64,000 bases of DNA from Berberis thunbergii (GCA_003290165.1 QNQO01005870.1:124001-188000); one strand, 5' to 3'. Counted from the first letter of the stretch, positions 10,150 to 22,232 are shown. Translations and numbers: made by a program. Notes: generated from the sequence alone by a model not told the origin.

Positions 10150-11475
10150 ATACAAATTAAAATGGCAAGTGTAGGGAGGACACGCAATGCTCATTGATTA
10201 AAGTTGGTGTTACAAAACTCTGCTCATATGGCAGGATCAAACATAGCACGGTTAAACGGCAGCCTGTGGAAACCTTAGTGTCTGTGGAGGTCATGGGCAT
10301 TAGGAGCAGTGGAAGTCTCTGGAACGCGAGGGTCAACAATAGTCTCTGGAACATCAGGATCAGAGGCAAACTATACAATACTCAGGTCTGCTTCAAGGGC
10401 ACCCTATAGAGAAGATAAAGATGCATCGACTCCTTCAAATGGGAAAAAACCAGGTTCCTGTAAGCATAAAGGTCCTAGTCCTCATGATCCCGCTCAATAA
10501 AGTCCAACAGCTTTTATCTTTTAGCAAAAACCTTACTGAGTTGAGTAGTATCAATAGCTTCAATGAGTTTTTTTCTCTCTAGCCTCCTACTGCACTTTTA
10601 AGCTGATCAACTCCTTGTTCGCCCTAGCCAGACCACTTTCACAATCTTCCAGCCTACAATCGGCTTCAGCTCGGCTTGTGCACTCAGAATCCAGTCTCTG
10701 ATTGAGCTGAAAACCTATAGTTGCAAGGCCTCATGGAGATCCCTCTGACTAACCATCTCAGTTCGCTTTCTTTATAAAGTGTTTTCAGCATTAGTAGCAT
10801 AACTCACAAAACTCAGAGCAGACTCTAGTCGGTCATCAAAAACTGTATGTTTAGTTATCGCCCTATCTCGACTCTCCTGAACCTTTACCAACTCCATTTC
10901 CAAATTAGCTTGGTAAGCCAAGGCCTCATCTAGACTTTCCTGGACTCTTTTTAACTGAGCTTCCAACTCCGACTTAGCAGCCAACACTTTGCTCAGATTC
11001 ACTTGGTCTCATTCAGCCAACACTTTGATCCACTTCCAAATGGCACATATGTTGGCTATTATAACTGGGGTGGATAGGCCTGGAGCACAAAATTCAACTC
11101 AGGCACCAGCATGGAGAGTTCAGGGATCAGTGACCAGCTATGTTCTTCCTCTCGCAACACCCAAGAAGAAAGAAACTCTCCAACCTGCTTTCCATTATCG
11201 ACAGTGGAAGGCGAAATAGCCAAATGAACCAACCTTGAAAGCCTAACTCGAGCAACAATTTAGTCTACAGATCTACCCTAAGCATTAGAGATGATGAGCT
11301 GGACCTCTCCTTACAGACATTCAGATCCACATATGGATCATGAGCAACATCCTCCGAGACATGTTCTACTACTGCATCCAAATCCACAGACGGATAACGA
11401 ACAACACTTTCCAGGGTTGGCCACTCTAATCCTCGATCAACATCGACATAAGCTTTCAATGTAACCTGATAGAGA
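10150..11475 (-). pseudogene. Antisense ORF of element A, C-terminal part
   Basis: This is the downstream part of a minus-strand coding region lying antisense between pol and the 3' LTR. Segments: SVVRYPSVDLDAVVEHVSED (about 11400), then a helical coiled-coil stretch KVLAAKSELEAQLKRVQESL and LEMELVKVQESRDRA (11000-10840), then KLLDFIERDHEDQDLYAYR (about 10510-10455). The last block matches RLKLLELIREEHPDINLDYA in element C (58590-58535) and LELLALMTKEHPEWELDYY in element B (50280-50335, plus). Stops and frameshifts are present. Extra antisense ORFs of unknown function are known in Tat relatives. The N-terminal part is at 16371-17510, on the far side of the probable Helitron. Confidence 0.7.
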
Positions 11476-12244
11476 CTAGTGGAATACCCGTGCCGTTGGC
11501 ACTATTGCAGGTTACATCCTACCTTCACGGCTATGTCGAATACTCACATTTGGGGTTTTGTTTTGATTTCTAAAAACACTTGCATAATTGTTTATTACAA
11601 CAGTTATGATGAATTAATTTTGTAAAAGTTAATAATCTTGAATGGCAAAACAATGTTCATAAAACTGATCAACGCAACCAATGTGCTAAGGAATTTAAGC
11701 TCCATCAAATGTCAGCTTAAACAGTCAAAGAGACATGCAAACAATATCATTATATCCAAAAAAATGTCATTTTTTGAATAAAGTAATTTATTTGAACATG
11801 TCATAAGAAAATCAATATTGAACAATTAAAAAATCAAAATTTCGACAGAGTTTCCTCTGTATTTTTCAATATTGAAACCTGTCTGAACCTGTCATAAAAA
11901 TTTATAATGGCAATCAATGCCATGAACACCACATAATAACTCCACACACCAAAAACCAAGAGATTATGAGCATCAAACTTCAGGGAAAATGGAACACAAA
12001 AAAAAAAATTCAAGAACCATGAAATTGTGAATACCCTATTTAAACCTTTATAAACTTTTGGAATAATCAACCATCCAAATTCAACAGTCTCAATTTGCAA
12101 CATTCAACCAAATTCAACATACCCAATCACAACATTCAATTAAATTCAACAATTAACCTTAGCAATATACAGTCTCAAAATTTTCAATATTCAACCAAAT
12201 TCAACATACCCATCAAAACATTAGACCAAATTCCACATACCCGT

Positions 12245-13230
12245 GAAGAAGATGAATCTTACCTTCTTCGAAATCGATTTCCTGAAACTCTCGCACACCA
12301 TGCAAAACCCTAACTTGGCGTAAAAAAAGATCTGAAGAATGAAAGGAGAGAGTGAGAAGAAGAGATCTGAAAAAAAAATTTACGACCAAATCAAGAACAC
12401 TTTTCAGCTACAAATTTCATAGATGAAAAACTCATCAAGAACACTTTTTTCGAAAGACATCACAAAATACTTGCCATTTCAAGGTAGCATAGATTTTGAC
12501 ATGTCAAGGTAGCATGCACATCCAATTTATTTTGAAAATTATAAATCCATGATGAGTTATATCATGGAGTACCCACATGCAAGAAATAAATTTCCATCTA
12601 ATTAATCAAACGATACGAAAACTTGCAGAGATATTTAAGGTACCTCCATCAAGCTGGCACTACTCCGAGAGTCGAAACCACCAGGATTGTAGTCGGTGAG
12701 CCGAAGCAGCCTTCGAGAAATTGATGAAGTTTGTCTTCGATGACTACCACTCTCGTAACGATCCATATTCTACACATTCTACACATAAATCATCAAAAAC
12801 ACTTCCTCAAACACAATAAACTAAATTTTCAAGCAAAACAAAACAAAATGCAGCAAAGCAAACTCAGCCAAACTTACTTAAGAAGGAGGACTATGTGATT
12901 GATCAGATAAATGTGAACGATGAGAACCAGATTGTGACCTCCTTGACATCCTATCTCTATCTCTACTTCTAATTTCCTTCTTACTTCTCTTGTCATCCAA
13001 ACTCTAAATCCCTGACTACAGTGTTAGAGAGAATTCAACAGATTTTTATTTAAATTTTGTTTTTTTTTAAACCTCCAGTGGGTATTCTTGGCTGTGGAGG
13101 TTCTTGAAGGATATAGGCGTGGCATCTTCATTTGAAGAAGAGCTTGCTTTACATTGAGGAGGAAAGCTCACAATTACCCAAAATGATGCACCACATTCTT
13201 CATAGCTGACACATCAAAATAAGAAGAGAT
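12245..13230 (-). other. Exon-like segments inside the Helitron, unidentified
   Basis: Minus-strand reading gives short protein-like pieces next to splice-like signals. One (13228-13090) reads ECGASFWVIVSFPPQCKA. Another (13005-12885) reads KEIRSRDRDRMSRRSQSGSH, serine/arginine rich. A third (12765-12640) reads MDRYESGSHRRQTSSI, then LTDYNPGGFDS, and ends at GGAG followed by GTACC. A fourth (12310-12270) reads MVCESFRKSISKK followed by GTAAG. I do not recognise the gene or genes. Helitrons often capture gene pieces, and these may be such pieces. Confidence 0.35.
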
Positions 13231-13892
13231 CAACAAAAAAAAAATCAAACTGTTTTGCTTTGGTGAAAGAAGAAAAAAAAATTGAAACAGAAACCTATAA
13301 CCCACACAAACGAACAAACAATTGAACAAAAATAAACAACACACACAAACCTATAACCCACACATACCTCAACTTGCTTTTTTGCAGTTTGGGAATCGGA
13401 AACCTTTGCTATGATTAAAGCGGTTAAACAAAATTGCAACTTTTTACCAAAACTACAATACCCATCCAAATGCAGAAAAAATGGTTTTTTAGGAGAAATT
13501 AAAGGAAGTGTGAAGAGATGAGATGCAGAGGAATTGGGAAGTTGCCATGGAAATGATGGGTTTTTTTATGCTTCGTTTGTGTCTCTAATCAAATAAAAAA
13601 ACAACAAATCAAATAAAATGAAAAATTGTCTTCAACAAAATCACAATTTCACCAAAACACAATGCTAATCCTCAATTACCTATTTCTGTGCATTTCATAT
13701 CTGCAGACTCCAACAAATAGCGAAGCTTTTTCTGCTTAAGTAGATAACTTTCTTCGAGCTCTAGATAACTTTTTTATATACTCTGCCATCTGCTCACATT
13801 TTCCCTGCAAATTCAACAAAACCCAAACCCAAACCAATCAATTACCAAAAAAAAAAAACCCAAATCTAATCAAAATGTTTCACTTAATAGCT

Positions 13893-15430
13893 CCTAAATA
13901 TAAAAACATAAACTTAATAGCTGATTCAAGTAGCCAAAAATCACAATCACGTAACAACAATATGCAAAAATCAAAAAGCACAAATTGAAGCAAATTAATA
14001 AATGAAGCCTAATATGGATGAAACTCCATCAAACCCAATAATTTGATGAATAAACAAACAAACCCCATCATGTTACTATGAGTATTTTTGCCAAAAATTA
14101 AGAAAAAAACAGTAAAAGGGTTTAGATCAAATGACTTACAAAGAACTGAAAGCGAGCGGAGGAGTTTGGTTCGAAATGGGAAAACCCCTAGGCCCCAATC
14201 TATGATTTACTGCAAAAACGACCTTCTTGATTTCAAATTAACGAATCTTGTGTCTTCTACTTCTTTTCCTCTTCCCTTGATATATACAAAAATACCCAAT
14301 AGACAAAACCACACCAAGATCAAAACTTGAAAAGTAAAAGCTGTAAGGAGGGAACAAATTGTTCATAAAAATTGTTTGTGGCACTAATTCAATAGGTGGT
14401 GACAACAATTTCAAGAGAGGTTGAATCCTTCAAAAAAATGTTTGTGACAATAATTCAGTAGGTAGTGACCCACTACCATCCAATAACCATACACTATCCA
14501 TTTAAGTAAATCTCTCTACAATGGATAAAGCCATTTATCATGAATCACAATTATAACATGATGAAAATCCAACATTCATGTAAGGTGCCATATTGAGATA
14601 ACCAATGGACCACATAGTATGTAGTACCAACATTTGATGGGTATAGATTTTGGCTAACATACGTATGGATTCACACTTACAGCCATTTCTATTGAATGCA
14701 TTGTATGCATCGCTACAACATAATGCTACAACCTCCATTGTCTACATGCAGTGGCAGCTCTCAACCACATCTACATGTATGGTTTTACACATTTATTCAA
14801 AGCAGGAAAGGGGTAGGAGGTATAGGTTTATAGGTTTGCCATTTACACTGTTATTTGGACAGGTCTTTGAAGTATACATAATGCCAAACCATACATTCCC
14901 CATTGCCATCCCAATAATTCCAAGGCCATTATCTGTATAGGGTTTAGGATAAATATATTGGGTTTAGGCCATTATCAGTAAATATATGTTAAAAAAGAAG
15001 CATACACATCCAAGAGAAAGGAAAATAAAAATTGAAGTAGCTCCTAAATATAATAACATAAACTTAATAGCTGATTCAAGTAGCCAAAAATCACAATCAC
15101 GTAACAACAATATGCAAAAATCAAAAAGCACAAATTGAAGCAAATTAATAAATGAAGCCTAATATGGATGAAACTCCATCAAACCCAATAATTTGATGAA
15201 TAAACAAACAAACCCCATCATGTTAAGAAAAAAACAGTAAAAGGGTTTAGATCAAATGACTTACAAAGAACTGAAAGCGAGCGGAGGAGTTGGGTTCGAA
15301 ATGGGAAAACCCCTAGGCCCCAATCTCTGATTTACCGCAAAAACGACCTTCTTGATTTCAAATTAACGAATCTTGTGTCTTCTACTTCTTTTCCTCTTCC
15401 CTTGATATATACAAAAATACATCAAGATCA
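13893..15430. repeat. Direct repeat pair, about 400 bp, inside the Helitron
   Basis: The segment 13893-14330 is repeated at 15038-15430 in the same orientation, near-identical by eye. Landmarks are AATAGCTGATTCAAGTAGCC (13917 and 15067), CATAAACTTAATAGCTGA and GGGTTTAGATCAAATGACTT (14119 and 15244). The copies differ by short gaps, such as 18 bases present at 14078-14095 and absent from the second copy. Between them (14336-15036) is AT-rich DNA in which I see no gene. The duplication happened after or during assembly of the Helitron. Confidence 0.8.
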
Positions 15431-16330
15431 AAACTTGAAAAGAAAAAAAAATTGCTGTAAGAATTGAAAAATTGTTGTAAGATCAAAACTTGAAAAGTAA
15501 AAAAAAAATTGTTGTAAGAATTTTTGTCTATTGGGTATATTCGTTAACTTAAAAAATTGCTTTGCTGAAAGAAAAAAAAAATTTTGAAACAGATCTGAAG
15601 AAGAAGAAGAAAAAGAAGAAGAAGAAGAATGATCGTACCTAGAAGGAGATCTGAACCGATTTCCTGTCTTCTCAATCAGTATGTTCTTCAGATCTGAAGA
15701 AGAAGAGGAGGAAGAGGAGGCAAGAGGCAGCGAGGTTAAGAAATGAGGCTGAGTTGATGGTCGATCGAAGGAGGTAGGTCGTGGAACTGGGTTGGATGAC
15801 TGACCTGAGGGTGGTGAAAGTGGGGGTGATGCATTCGATTTGGTGAATGTTGCAAAGAGGGTTGAGAATCGAAGAAGGGCAGCACCTTCTTCTTCGCCAA
15901 ATGCAGTCACAGAGGAGGGTGAAATGGAGGAGGTGGGGAGAGAGTGAGTTAATCATCGGGGGTTGATTTATTTGCTTAAAGTTCTTCTTCTTCTTCTTTC
16001 GGCCTCTCTTTCTTTCGGCCTCTCCTTCTTTCAGCCTCTCCTTTTGTAGAGGGGTAGTCACCACCCGAAGTCACCATGGATGGTGGTGACAGTAAGTGAC
16101 GAAAGAGAGTTGGGGGGAGATGGATGAGAGTTTAGAGTTGGGGGAGTGGATGAGATGAATCAGGGGAGAAGGTCTCAAAGAAGAGAAAGAGGGGGAGTTG
16201 GGGGTGCATATGAGGATGAGAGGGAGAGGGAGAGGGAGAGTTAGAGGAAGTATCGAGGTTTCCAATTTTTGCTTAAGTTCTGCCATTGACACAATTGTTA
16301 GCCACGTAGGACAAACACACTAAAATTACT
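15431..16330. other. Low-complexity purine-rich region of the Helitron
   Basis: GAA/GAAGAG-type repeats occur at 15598-15632 and 15695-15722, and the reverse CTT type at 15985-16045. A TCTCCC/GGGAGA-rich run is at 16185-16250. The long open readings across it are serine- or lysine-rich products of these repeats and not recognisable proteins. A minus-strand start at 16292 (MAELKQKLETSILPL) lies near the Helitron 5' end and might be a small captured first exon, but I cannot support it. Confidence 0.5.
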
Positions 16331-16370
16331 GTTCATGAACAGTAAAAAAACCAATCTGAAATGTTAGATA

Positions 16371-17510
16371 GATTGTCCAAAGCAAGCTCAATCTGTTTCG
16401 CACTCATATTGTTGTGTTCTTGACCCCACAAATTTGAAAGAACTCCTCCTCAATTATGGACATCGGAGTTGGAGGAGTAGAAAGTTGTTATTTGGCAGGC
16501 TCTTCCATAGCTTGCCGAATGAGGATTGTTGGAATCAGTTGTCTCCTTCTCGCTCGCACGGGGAGGGACCACAACCAAGGAATGCTCAATAATCTCTCTT
16601 TTCGAGGCAATCAGCTAGGCAAAATGAGCAGTATGGACGACTCTCATTGACCTCGTTGGACTTACGAGAGGGAGAAAGCAGTCCTCCCAAAATCTTCCTC
16701 TTGGATGGGTTAGGCATCCTCACCACTTTCTTTTTCTACAATTCATATGCTTGGACATAAATATCAAAAATAGAACCAACAGAAGTGGTCAAAGTCCACC
16801 CCACACTACCATTTTCACTAGAAAATAAACCACTCTGTCTGATGTTATTGGTTTACGAACTTTCAAAATGTGCATTGGCAGCAAAGCGAGAAATCGGCCT
16901 TTATTTCCTCCTCTTCAGAAGAAACAACAATGGGACCATGCACCAAAATTGGAGACAGATTATAGGTCAGACAACAACATTAGTGAAGTACCCAGACTTC
17001 AAGGAAGCTGCGGATGATCAACTGACCACCATAAGTGAAGCACCAAACTTCAAGGAAGCTAAAACAAAATACCTCTGCTAGCTCTTCTTATAATCTCGGA
17101 GACCATCCAGACAAGAAGGCTTCAGCAACTAGCAGACACCGGGCTAATTCATCCTGATAAAAGTTAACTAATGAAACAACTTAGCCAACAAATGGAGCCC
17201 TTCATCCTTCGCCCTAATTAGAGTAGTGATCAGTATCCTCCACCCATTTGGGGCCACCTGGGTCGGGGAAATACCCTGGTACAATAGAAAATGCCAAATG
17301 GAATCTGGGACAAGGAAGCGCTGGCAAAATTTGAAGATGGCCTTATACAAACAGACATGCCCTTTGCTCAACACAGTCTAGGACTCGCCTTTTGCAACAA
17401 GCAACAATTTCATATCATCAGTAATCTGAAACTACCTACAGAAAAAAATCAAACTCCCCCAAACACAAGCTTATATAGGCTTGATGTGTGGGAGAAGTAA
17501 TCACCCAACC
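16371..17510 (-). pseudogene. Antisense ORF of element A, N-terminal part
   Basis: The minus-strand reading from about 17400 gives FCQRFLVPDSIWHFLLYQ, then GISPTQVAPNGWRILITTL and IRAKDEGLHLL. The same domain is FPVPDDVWHFFL, then MVPSGFKILIAILLRAHDAG in element C (59290-59170), and GIPPTQLVPNGNMIVLFILI in element B (48260-48318, plus). The pattern VPDxxWHFL, then P.Q..PN...I....IRA, is therefore conserved in three elements. Many stops follow toward 16400 and the coding is then cut by the Helitron. Function unknown. Confidence 0.7.
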
Positions 17511-17624
17511 GCTACATAAGCATTAACTGCAGCATTGAAGCCAAAAAATGCCTAAATATGCCAACTTGGCATCGCATGAGCCCCACGTACAACAAGTTAG
17601 TGGTCGTATACGCAGTTCCATTAA

Positions 17625-17640
17625 CTGGGGAAGTAACTAA
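17625..17640 (+). other. Polypurine tract of element A
   Basis: CTGGGGAAGTAACTAA stands directly before the LTR start TGAGACATC. It is equivalent to the tract CAGGGGGAGTAGCAGA before the 3' LTR of element C (59775-59790). It would prime plus-strand cDNA. Confidence 0.7.
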
Positions 17641-18232
17641 TGAGACATCAAATAATCAATTGATCACAGCCAAATACGTCGCACAGATTGGCACTAATAA
17701 GAAAATCCTAATTTGGCCTAATGCAGGCTGAAGCCAGATTTAGCCCAAACCTAGACTAGTTACTATTTCAACCAGTAAGTCAGGCGCTCAAGCCATGATC
17801 ACGTAAGCCTAATATGGCACATGTCTTGAAATTTGGCTCAGGACAATAAGGCCCGAACATAAAATTCTAAGTTACCGCAGGCCTAGAGGTCCATTTGCAA
17901 GACTCTTGATCCAATCAAGTATTGGGTCCCAATTAGAGCAAAATGCAAAATGTGACTCAGTCATGGACAAGTAAGATTCTAAACAGATCTCCTCCCTCCA
18001 TCACGTTCTCAATAGTAAAGTCAGTAAAGGAGTGAAACACTCACTATATAAGGTGAACAAAACGAATGAGAAAGGTACACACAAGCAACCCTAATTTTAT
18101 TAGTTTATCGCCATCCTTGTTCAGTGTCTGACTTTAGCATCGGAGTGCCTTTGGCAACCACAATTTGTATCTGGTTCACCACGGTTTGTCTTTGCAAGTA
18201 AAAAATCTACAATGATAAATTTGGATGCATCA
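17641..18232 (+). repeat. 3' LTR of element A (TGAGACATC subfamily)
   Basis: It begins TGAGACATC and ends GGATGCATCA. A TATA-like TATATAAG is at about 18045. From about 17900 to the end it matches the 5' LTR of element E (60682-61004): shared GTCCCAATTAGAGC, CTCAGTCATGGAC, CTATATAAGGTGAAC and GGTACACACA. It does not match the 5' LTR of its own element except in the last 100 bases, where all these LTRs share TGTCTGACTTTAGCATCGGA-type sequence. Confidence 0.8.
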
Positions 18233-19260
18233 AGGTCCATGATTTATTAAGCGGTATGGAAGTGGTTTAGTTCATGTTTTTCTGTGGCAGATGCTTAGGC
18301 GTGTCTTGCTCAAGTGGAAGGCCATTCTAGTATTTTTTTCTTTGATAGCGCGTCTCTCCCTAGAAGACCGATAGGTCTTTTAAGGCTGAATGAAGTGAAC
18401 ATTGTGTATTTTCGCTAGTTTACCATTTTGTTTAGTATGATAATTCCACAGGTAAAGCCGTAATGTCCCCCGTTTACATTTTAAGCTTATGCATGTTAGT
18501 TAAGGTTTGGCATCCCAAAGTTGCCTTCCCTACTGGAGGTTTAATTTAAAAAAAGAAAATGTGTTTCTCTTTATTTTCTCACATCTAAGAATTTTTATGT
18601 ATTTCTCTTTTGAAGTTGAAGGCTTAAAGCAATCTTAGATGGGAAATGAAAGGACATTCGTCATATTGTACGCAACACAAGAAGTTGTTGTCGCTGCTTC
18701 CATGACATTAATTTGTTTAAACTAGAAGCGATATTTTCTCATGTGCTCACAATTGAACATAAGGCATTCAAAAATATCAGTTTTATTTGAATAACGTTTG
18801 TAGAGTTTCATGCTTGTTTCTAACTAATAGTTTAAAGGACAAACCAAATAGAAGCAATATTTACGAGATGAGAAATTTTCTTATGGATGTGTATATATAA
18901 ACATAAGAGGTAACGCCTTTATATACACTTACAAGGCATAGAGATCTTTTCTATTTACAGCCCACTGCCTAATATGGCAACCGTATTTATGATTATTCAT
19001 ATCATAACAATACTTAGATTAAATTTTATTAATTTTTGCTTAATTCAACATAAAATATTACTAAAAGCAAGCAAACCTAACTTAACCCCATTATCCCGCA
19101 ACATTTTAACTCGAGTTGGTAGAAACAGTCGTCTTCACAAATATTTGTTTTGCCCCGAATGGGGCGGATATGGTATTAGCTTAACGAATATGAGGGAGAA
19201 AAATAAATACGTCATGGATATGGGTGAATACGGATTTGGCCATATCCACCCTACAGATAT
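18233..19260. other. Unassigned AT-rich DNA
   Basis: About 1 kb with no recognisable gene. Positions 18233-18900 may be the flank into which element A inserted. From 18960 to 19260 there is a TTGCCATATTAGGCAGTG-like left edge (reversed) and GGGGCGGATATGG with CCATATCCACCC on the right, which fold back on each other. This could be a small hAT-type element like that at 4278, but the boundaries are unclear. The open reading from 18974 runs into the TA repeat and is not a gene. Confidence 0.4.
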
Positions 19261-19293
19261 ATATGTTTATATATATATATATATATATATTCA
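19261..19293. repeat. TA microsatellite
   Basis: An alternating TA run occupies about 19268-19290. It lies directly before the LTR of element D, so D probably inserted into or beside it. Confidence 0.9.
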
Positions 19294-19495
19294 TAATACA
19301 CCAAGCCGTTATCTAATAAGCACTATACACGTGTCATGATAAACTAGTCAACAGAACAAAGTAGGCTCGATTGCATGCTCAATTCAACGAGGCCCAGACA
19401 ACATTAAGCCCACTACTGGCAATTTCAGAACGTTGGACCCGAATTGTAGTGCCTTAATAAGTCCATATGTCACGGGTTAGGCCATTACTCGTAAG
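19294..19495 (+). repeat. 5' LTR of element D, first part
   Basis: It starts TAATACACCAAGCCG, matching TGATACACCAAAACGG of the other Tat LTRs, and continues with ACACGTGTCATGATAAAC, matching the next block (GTGTCATGATGA). It ends at GTAAG (19491-19495), the left target-site copy of Athila-1. The LTR continues at 37519. Confidence 0.75.
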
Positions 19496-20337
19496 TGATT
19501 GATTCCAAAAACCGACATTAATGTCGTTGCATGATTTTCGACATCAATCAAAGAAATATAAGTTGTTTCTATTTATTTATTTTTTCCTTCTTCAACATGC
19601 AATACAATTCAACAATGTATAGTGGAAGTAGGGGTTATTGACTACTTCACCTAGATTAGAAGACAATATTTGATTTTCAACTTAAATAATAAATAGAATA
19701 ACAAAATAATGTATGGTGAAAATAAGTATTAAACAAAAAGAACAAAGATAAAACTTACTTCTTCAATGGAATTAAACTGTAGTACATGCACTTTTCTCCC
19801 AAGTAAAAATATAAAGTCAAGAACTACAACTAAAAAACTCTGTAAAAAAAACTATCAAAGAAAAAACTATCCCTTATGAACTCCATGTATGGGGGTTTTA
19901 TAGGTACAAAGGTTTGAGTGAAACAAGGAAACATGGTTTGAGTTAAACAGTGAAACATTGTTAAATGAAACAAGGAATGGTGTTGGAGTTCAATAAGGAA
20001 ACATGTCTTGTAGAGATTTTTTTATGATAAAGTTGGCCATGTGGACGTCCAAATCTTCATATTGATTTTCTCGAGATCCGTAGTTGTTGTTGCTTTGTGG
20101 GCACTTCATGGGTCTTAAGATTGAAATTCTTTAATCCTGATGAATGCATTCGAATTCTCATTGGGCCTTGTAGTTGATGAATTTAGCCTTACTGTGCCAC
20201 TTTATGCATAATTTGAGATTTGTACTCGAATTCCTACAAAATGCACAAAATACACGTAATGAAATATTTTTATTTGATAATTGGACTTAACAATTGTATA
20301 TTTGGGAGTGTAAAATCAATGTTTTGGGTGCTTATCA
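19496..20337 (-). repeat. 3' LTR of Athila-1
   Basis: 842 bp. On the minus strand it begins TGATAAGCACCCAAAAC and ends with a short palindrome-like motif CGACATTAATGTCG followed by CAATCA. A TATA box lies at about 19900 (minus, TATAAAACCCCC). A few copies of a GAAACA/AAGGAAACATG repeat lie upstream (19905-20005). It matches the 5' LTR of the same element and the longer LTR of Athila-2 at 40957. Confidence 0.85.
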
Positions 20338-20353
20338 CACCACCCCCAAACAA
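20338..20353 (-). other. Polypurine tract of Athila-1
   Basis: On the minus strand, TTGTTTGGGGGTGGTG stands directly before the LTR start TGATAAGC. This is the expected place for plus-strand priming. Confidence 0.7.
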
Positions 20354-22189
20354 CCTTTTACTAGTCCTCTAGTAAAGAACAACGAAAAGAAAGATAAGAA
20401 CACAAAACAAAATATTTTTATTCGTCATAAACTTCTCAAAACAATCAATGCCACTTTCGCTGGTATGACTCGATTGCATTTACAATATGCAAAAACGCCT
20501 TGAACCCCTAGCATGACACTAAATGAGGAGTTTTAGCCTCCTATGGGTTATCAAGGATGACACCTACAAACATTTTTTTTATATAAAACAAAATTGATGT
20601 ATGACATATTGTTCTTAGAGAATGTCCATGTTATTCAACCACATAAAAGTCAAGAGACATATGTAACTTCTTACTAAAATGCACATTACAAGTGAGCAAC
20701 TTTGGAGCAAGGTGTGTGTGTGTGAATAACCAACAAATGCAACTTTACATGTCAAAGTAACGTACATCCTAATCCACCTTTGGAATAGTTGTTTTGACTT
20801 CAAAACTCACCAGTTAATATCTCTAAAATGATCACTCTGAGTTTGGGTAAAATGTTTTCTCTCTTGCATATGAGAAAAAAAGGAAATGCGAAAATGCAAA
20901 CTTCTCACATGCTCATAAGAATAAACGAACATGAAAGAGAATAATAGTCTCAAGGAAGGAATGTTGATCACTTGCAAAAATGTCGAATTGCCCACCATAG
21001 CGCCTTCTCATCTACTCTCCACTTATTACCATACCTTACCATAGGGTTAATTAGGACTTCTCTAAAAAAGCAATGAATCTGGCTTTTATATATATATATA
21101 TATATATGAGGAAGAGTGGGGTAGATGGCAAGTAAAATGACATTTATGAAAATATAGGGTCTTCAAATAGATTAATCGGGGACTCATCAATCACTTCATT
21201 TTATTCTCCTTTCTTTACAACCTTTTTTTTTTTTTTTTTCAGAACTTTTTTTTTTCTGAAGTACCTTGGACTTTGTAGTTTCACTTTGCACTCCTATTTT
21301 TCTTCATAAATCTTCCTAACATTTCTCAGAAACATAAAGGGAAAAATGGGGGGGGGGGGGGGGTTATTTTTTATTTTTATATATCTAAAAAAAACAAGAC
21401 AAAGGCTCACATTGGTATTGGATGAAATATTTAGCAAGATGGTTTTGAGAAGGTTCAGATGAACAAGAGATGCCTAATTTACCTTCTAAGGTTTGGTAAT
21501 GGTTATAAGTCTCAAATAGACTACAAGACTTATGTTTCTCTTAACTCGAAAAAAGATGTCATCCTTAGTGACCAACCAAAAAGAAGAATAATGAGACTTC
21601 ACAACAAGTTGTCCAATAAAATTTTAAGTCATCATATGACTCGGAGTTGTATAAAAACACTCTGAATAAAATGAAAGGCCTGATAGTTCACAAGATTAAA
21701 GTCTCTACTATTATTCCTTTAGATTCTCAGGAAGTAACTTACTTTTGTATTCCAAACTACATCTGTGGTCATTGTGCAAAAAATTGTTTGTTCCTGAATG
21801 TTCAAATGCCATATTTACTCTAGCAATAAACTTCCAACATCTCTTTGTCTAAATGTAATGAATCAAGTAATCCAATCTCATCATAGCTAGGATACCACAC
21901 CATTTTTTATTTTATTTTTTATTTTTTTATTTTTTTAGAAAATCATTTTCAAAAGATGTATAAATTTTGATAAATCTCCCCACCCCCAAACAAATAGAAC
22001 ATTGTCCCCAGTCTTAAACAAATGAAATGAAAAGTGAGACATAAAAATTAAAACTTATTACCTCTGGTGATTTGTTGAACATTTGTACCGTCCCTGCAAT
22101 GAAAAAGAGTGAGTTGGTGGGGTGATGTATTATTAAAATGCATCACCCCCAAACAGGAATTGGCGGTATTATTAACAATTTTTTTAATA

Positions 22190-22232
<43 letters not shown>

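Larger units (their letters stand above)
11476..16370 (-). mobile_element. Probable non-autonomous Helitron inside the antisense ORF
   Basis: Read on the minus strand, the 3' end is a hairpin GTGCCAACGGCAC (11502-11490), ten bases, then CTAG (11479-11476), followed by host T. This matches the Helitron signature of a short hairpin about 10 nt before CTRR. The 5' end is TCTAACATTTCAG or TCTATCTAACATTTCAG (16368 or 16372), preceded by host A, as for insertion between A and T. The antisense ORF of element A flanks both sides and there is no target-site duplication, as expected. No Rep or helicase domain is seen, so it is non-autonomous. The hairpin stem is short (5 bp), which limits certainty. 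Confidence 0.65.
2034..18232 (+). mobile_element. Tat-lineage Ty3/gypsy element A (composite, non-functional)
   Basis: Order of parts on the plus strand: 5' LTR, primer-binding site, gag, protease, RT, RNase H, archaeal-type RNase H, integrase, two tandem arrays, antisense ORF, polypurine tract, 3' LTR. A second RNase H between RNase H and integrase, an antisense ORF and a tandem array downstream of pol are hallmarks of the plant Tat/Retand group. The two LTRs belong to different subfamilies and the array switches type at about 9043, so this is a recombinant element. It carries a 0.74-kb insert in RT and a 4.9-kb probable Helitron in the antisense ORF. All coding parts are broken. Confidence 0.8.

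Noticed and set aside
15428..15910. Open reading of 160 residues, serine- and phenylalanine-rich, minus strand
   Set aside because: It is the translation of GAA/CTT-type low-complexity DNA inside the Helitron, with no domain.
18974..19339. Open reading of 121 residues on the plus strand
   Set aside because: The end is a TA-microsatellite product (YIYIYI), and it runs across the start of the Tat LTR. No family features.
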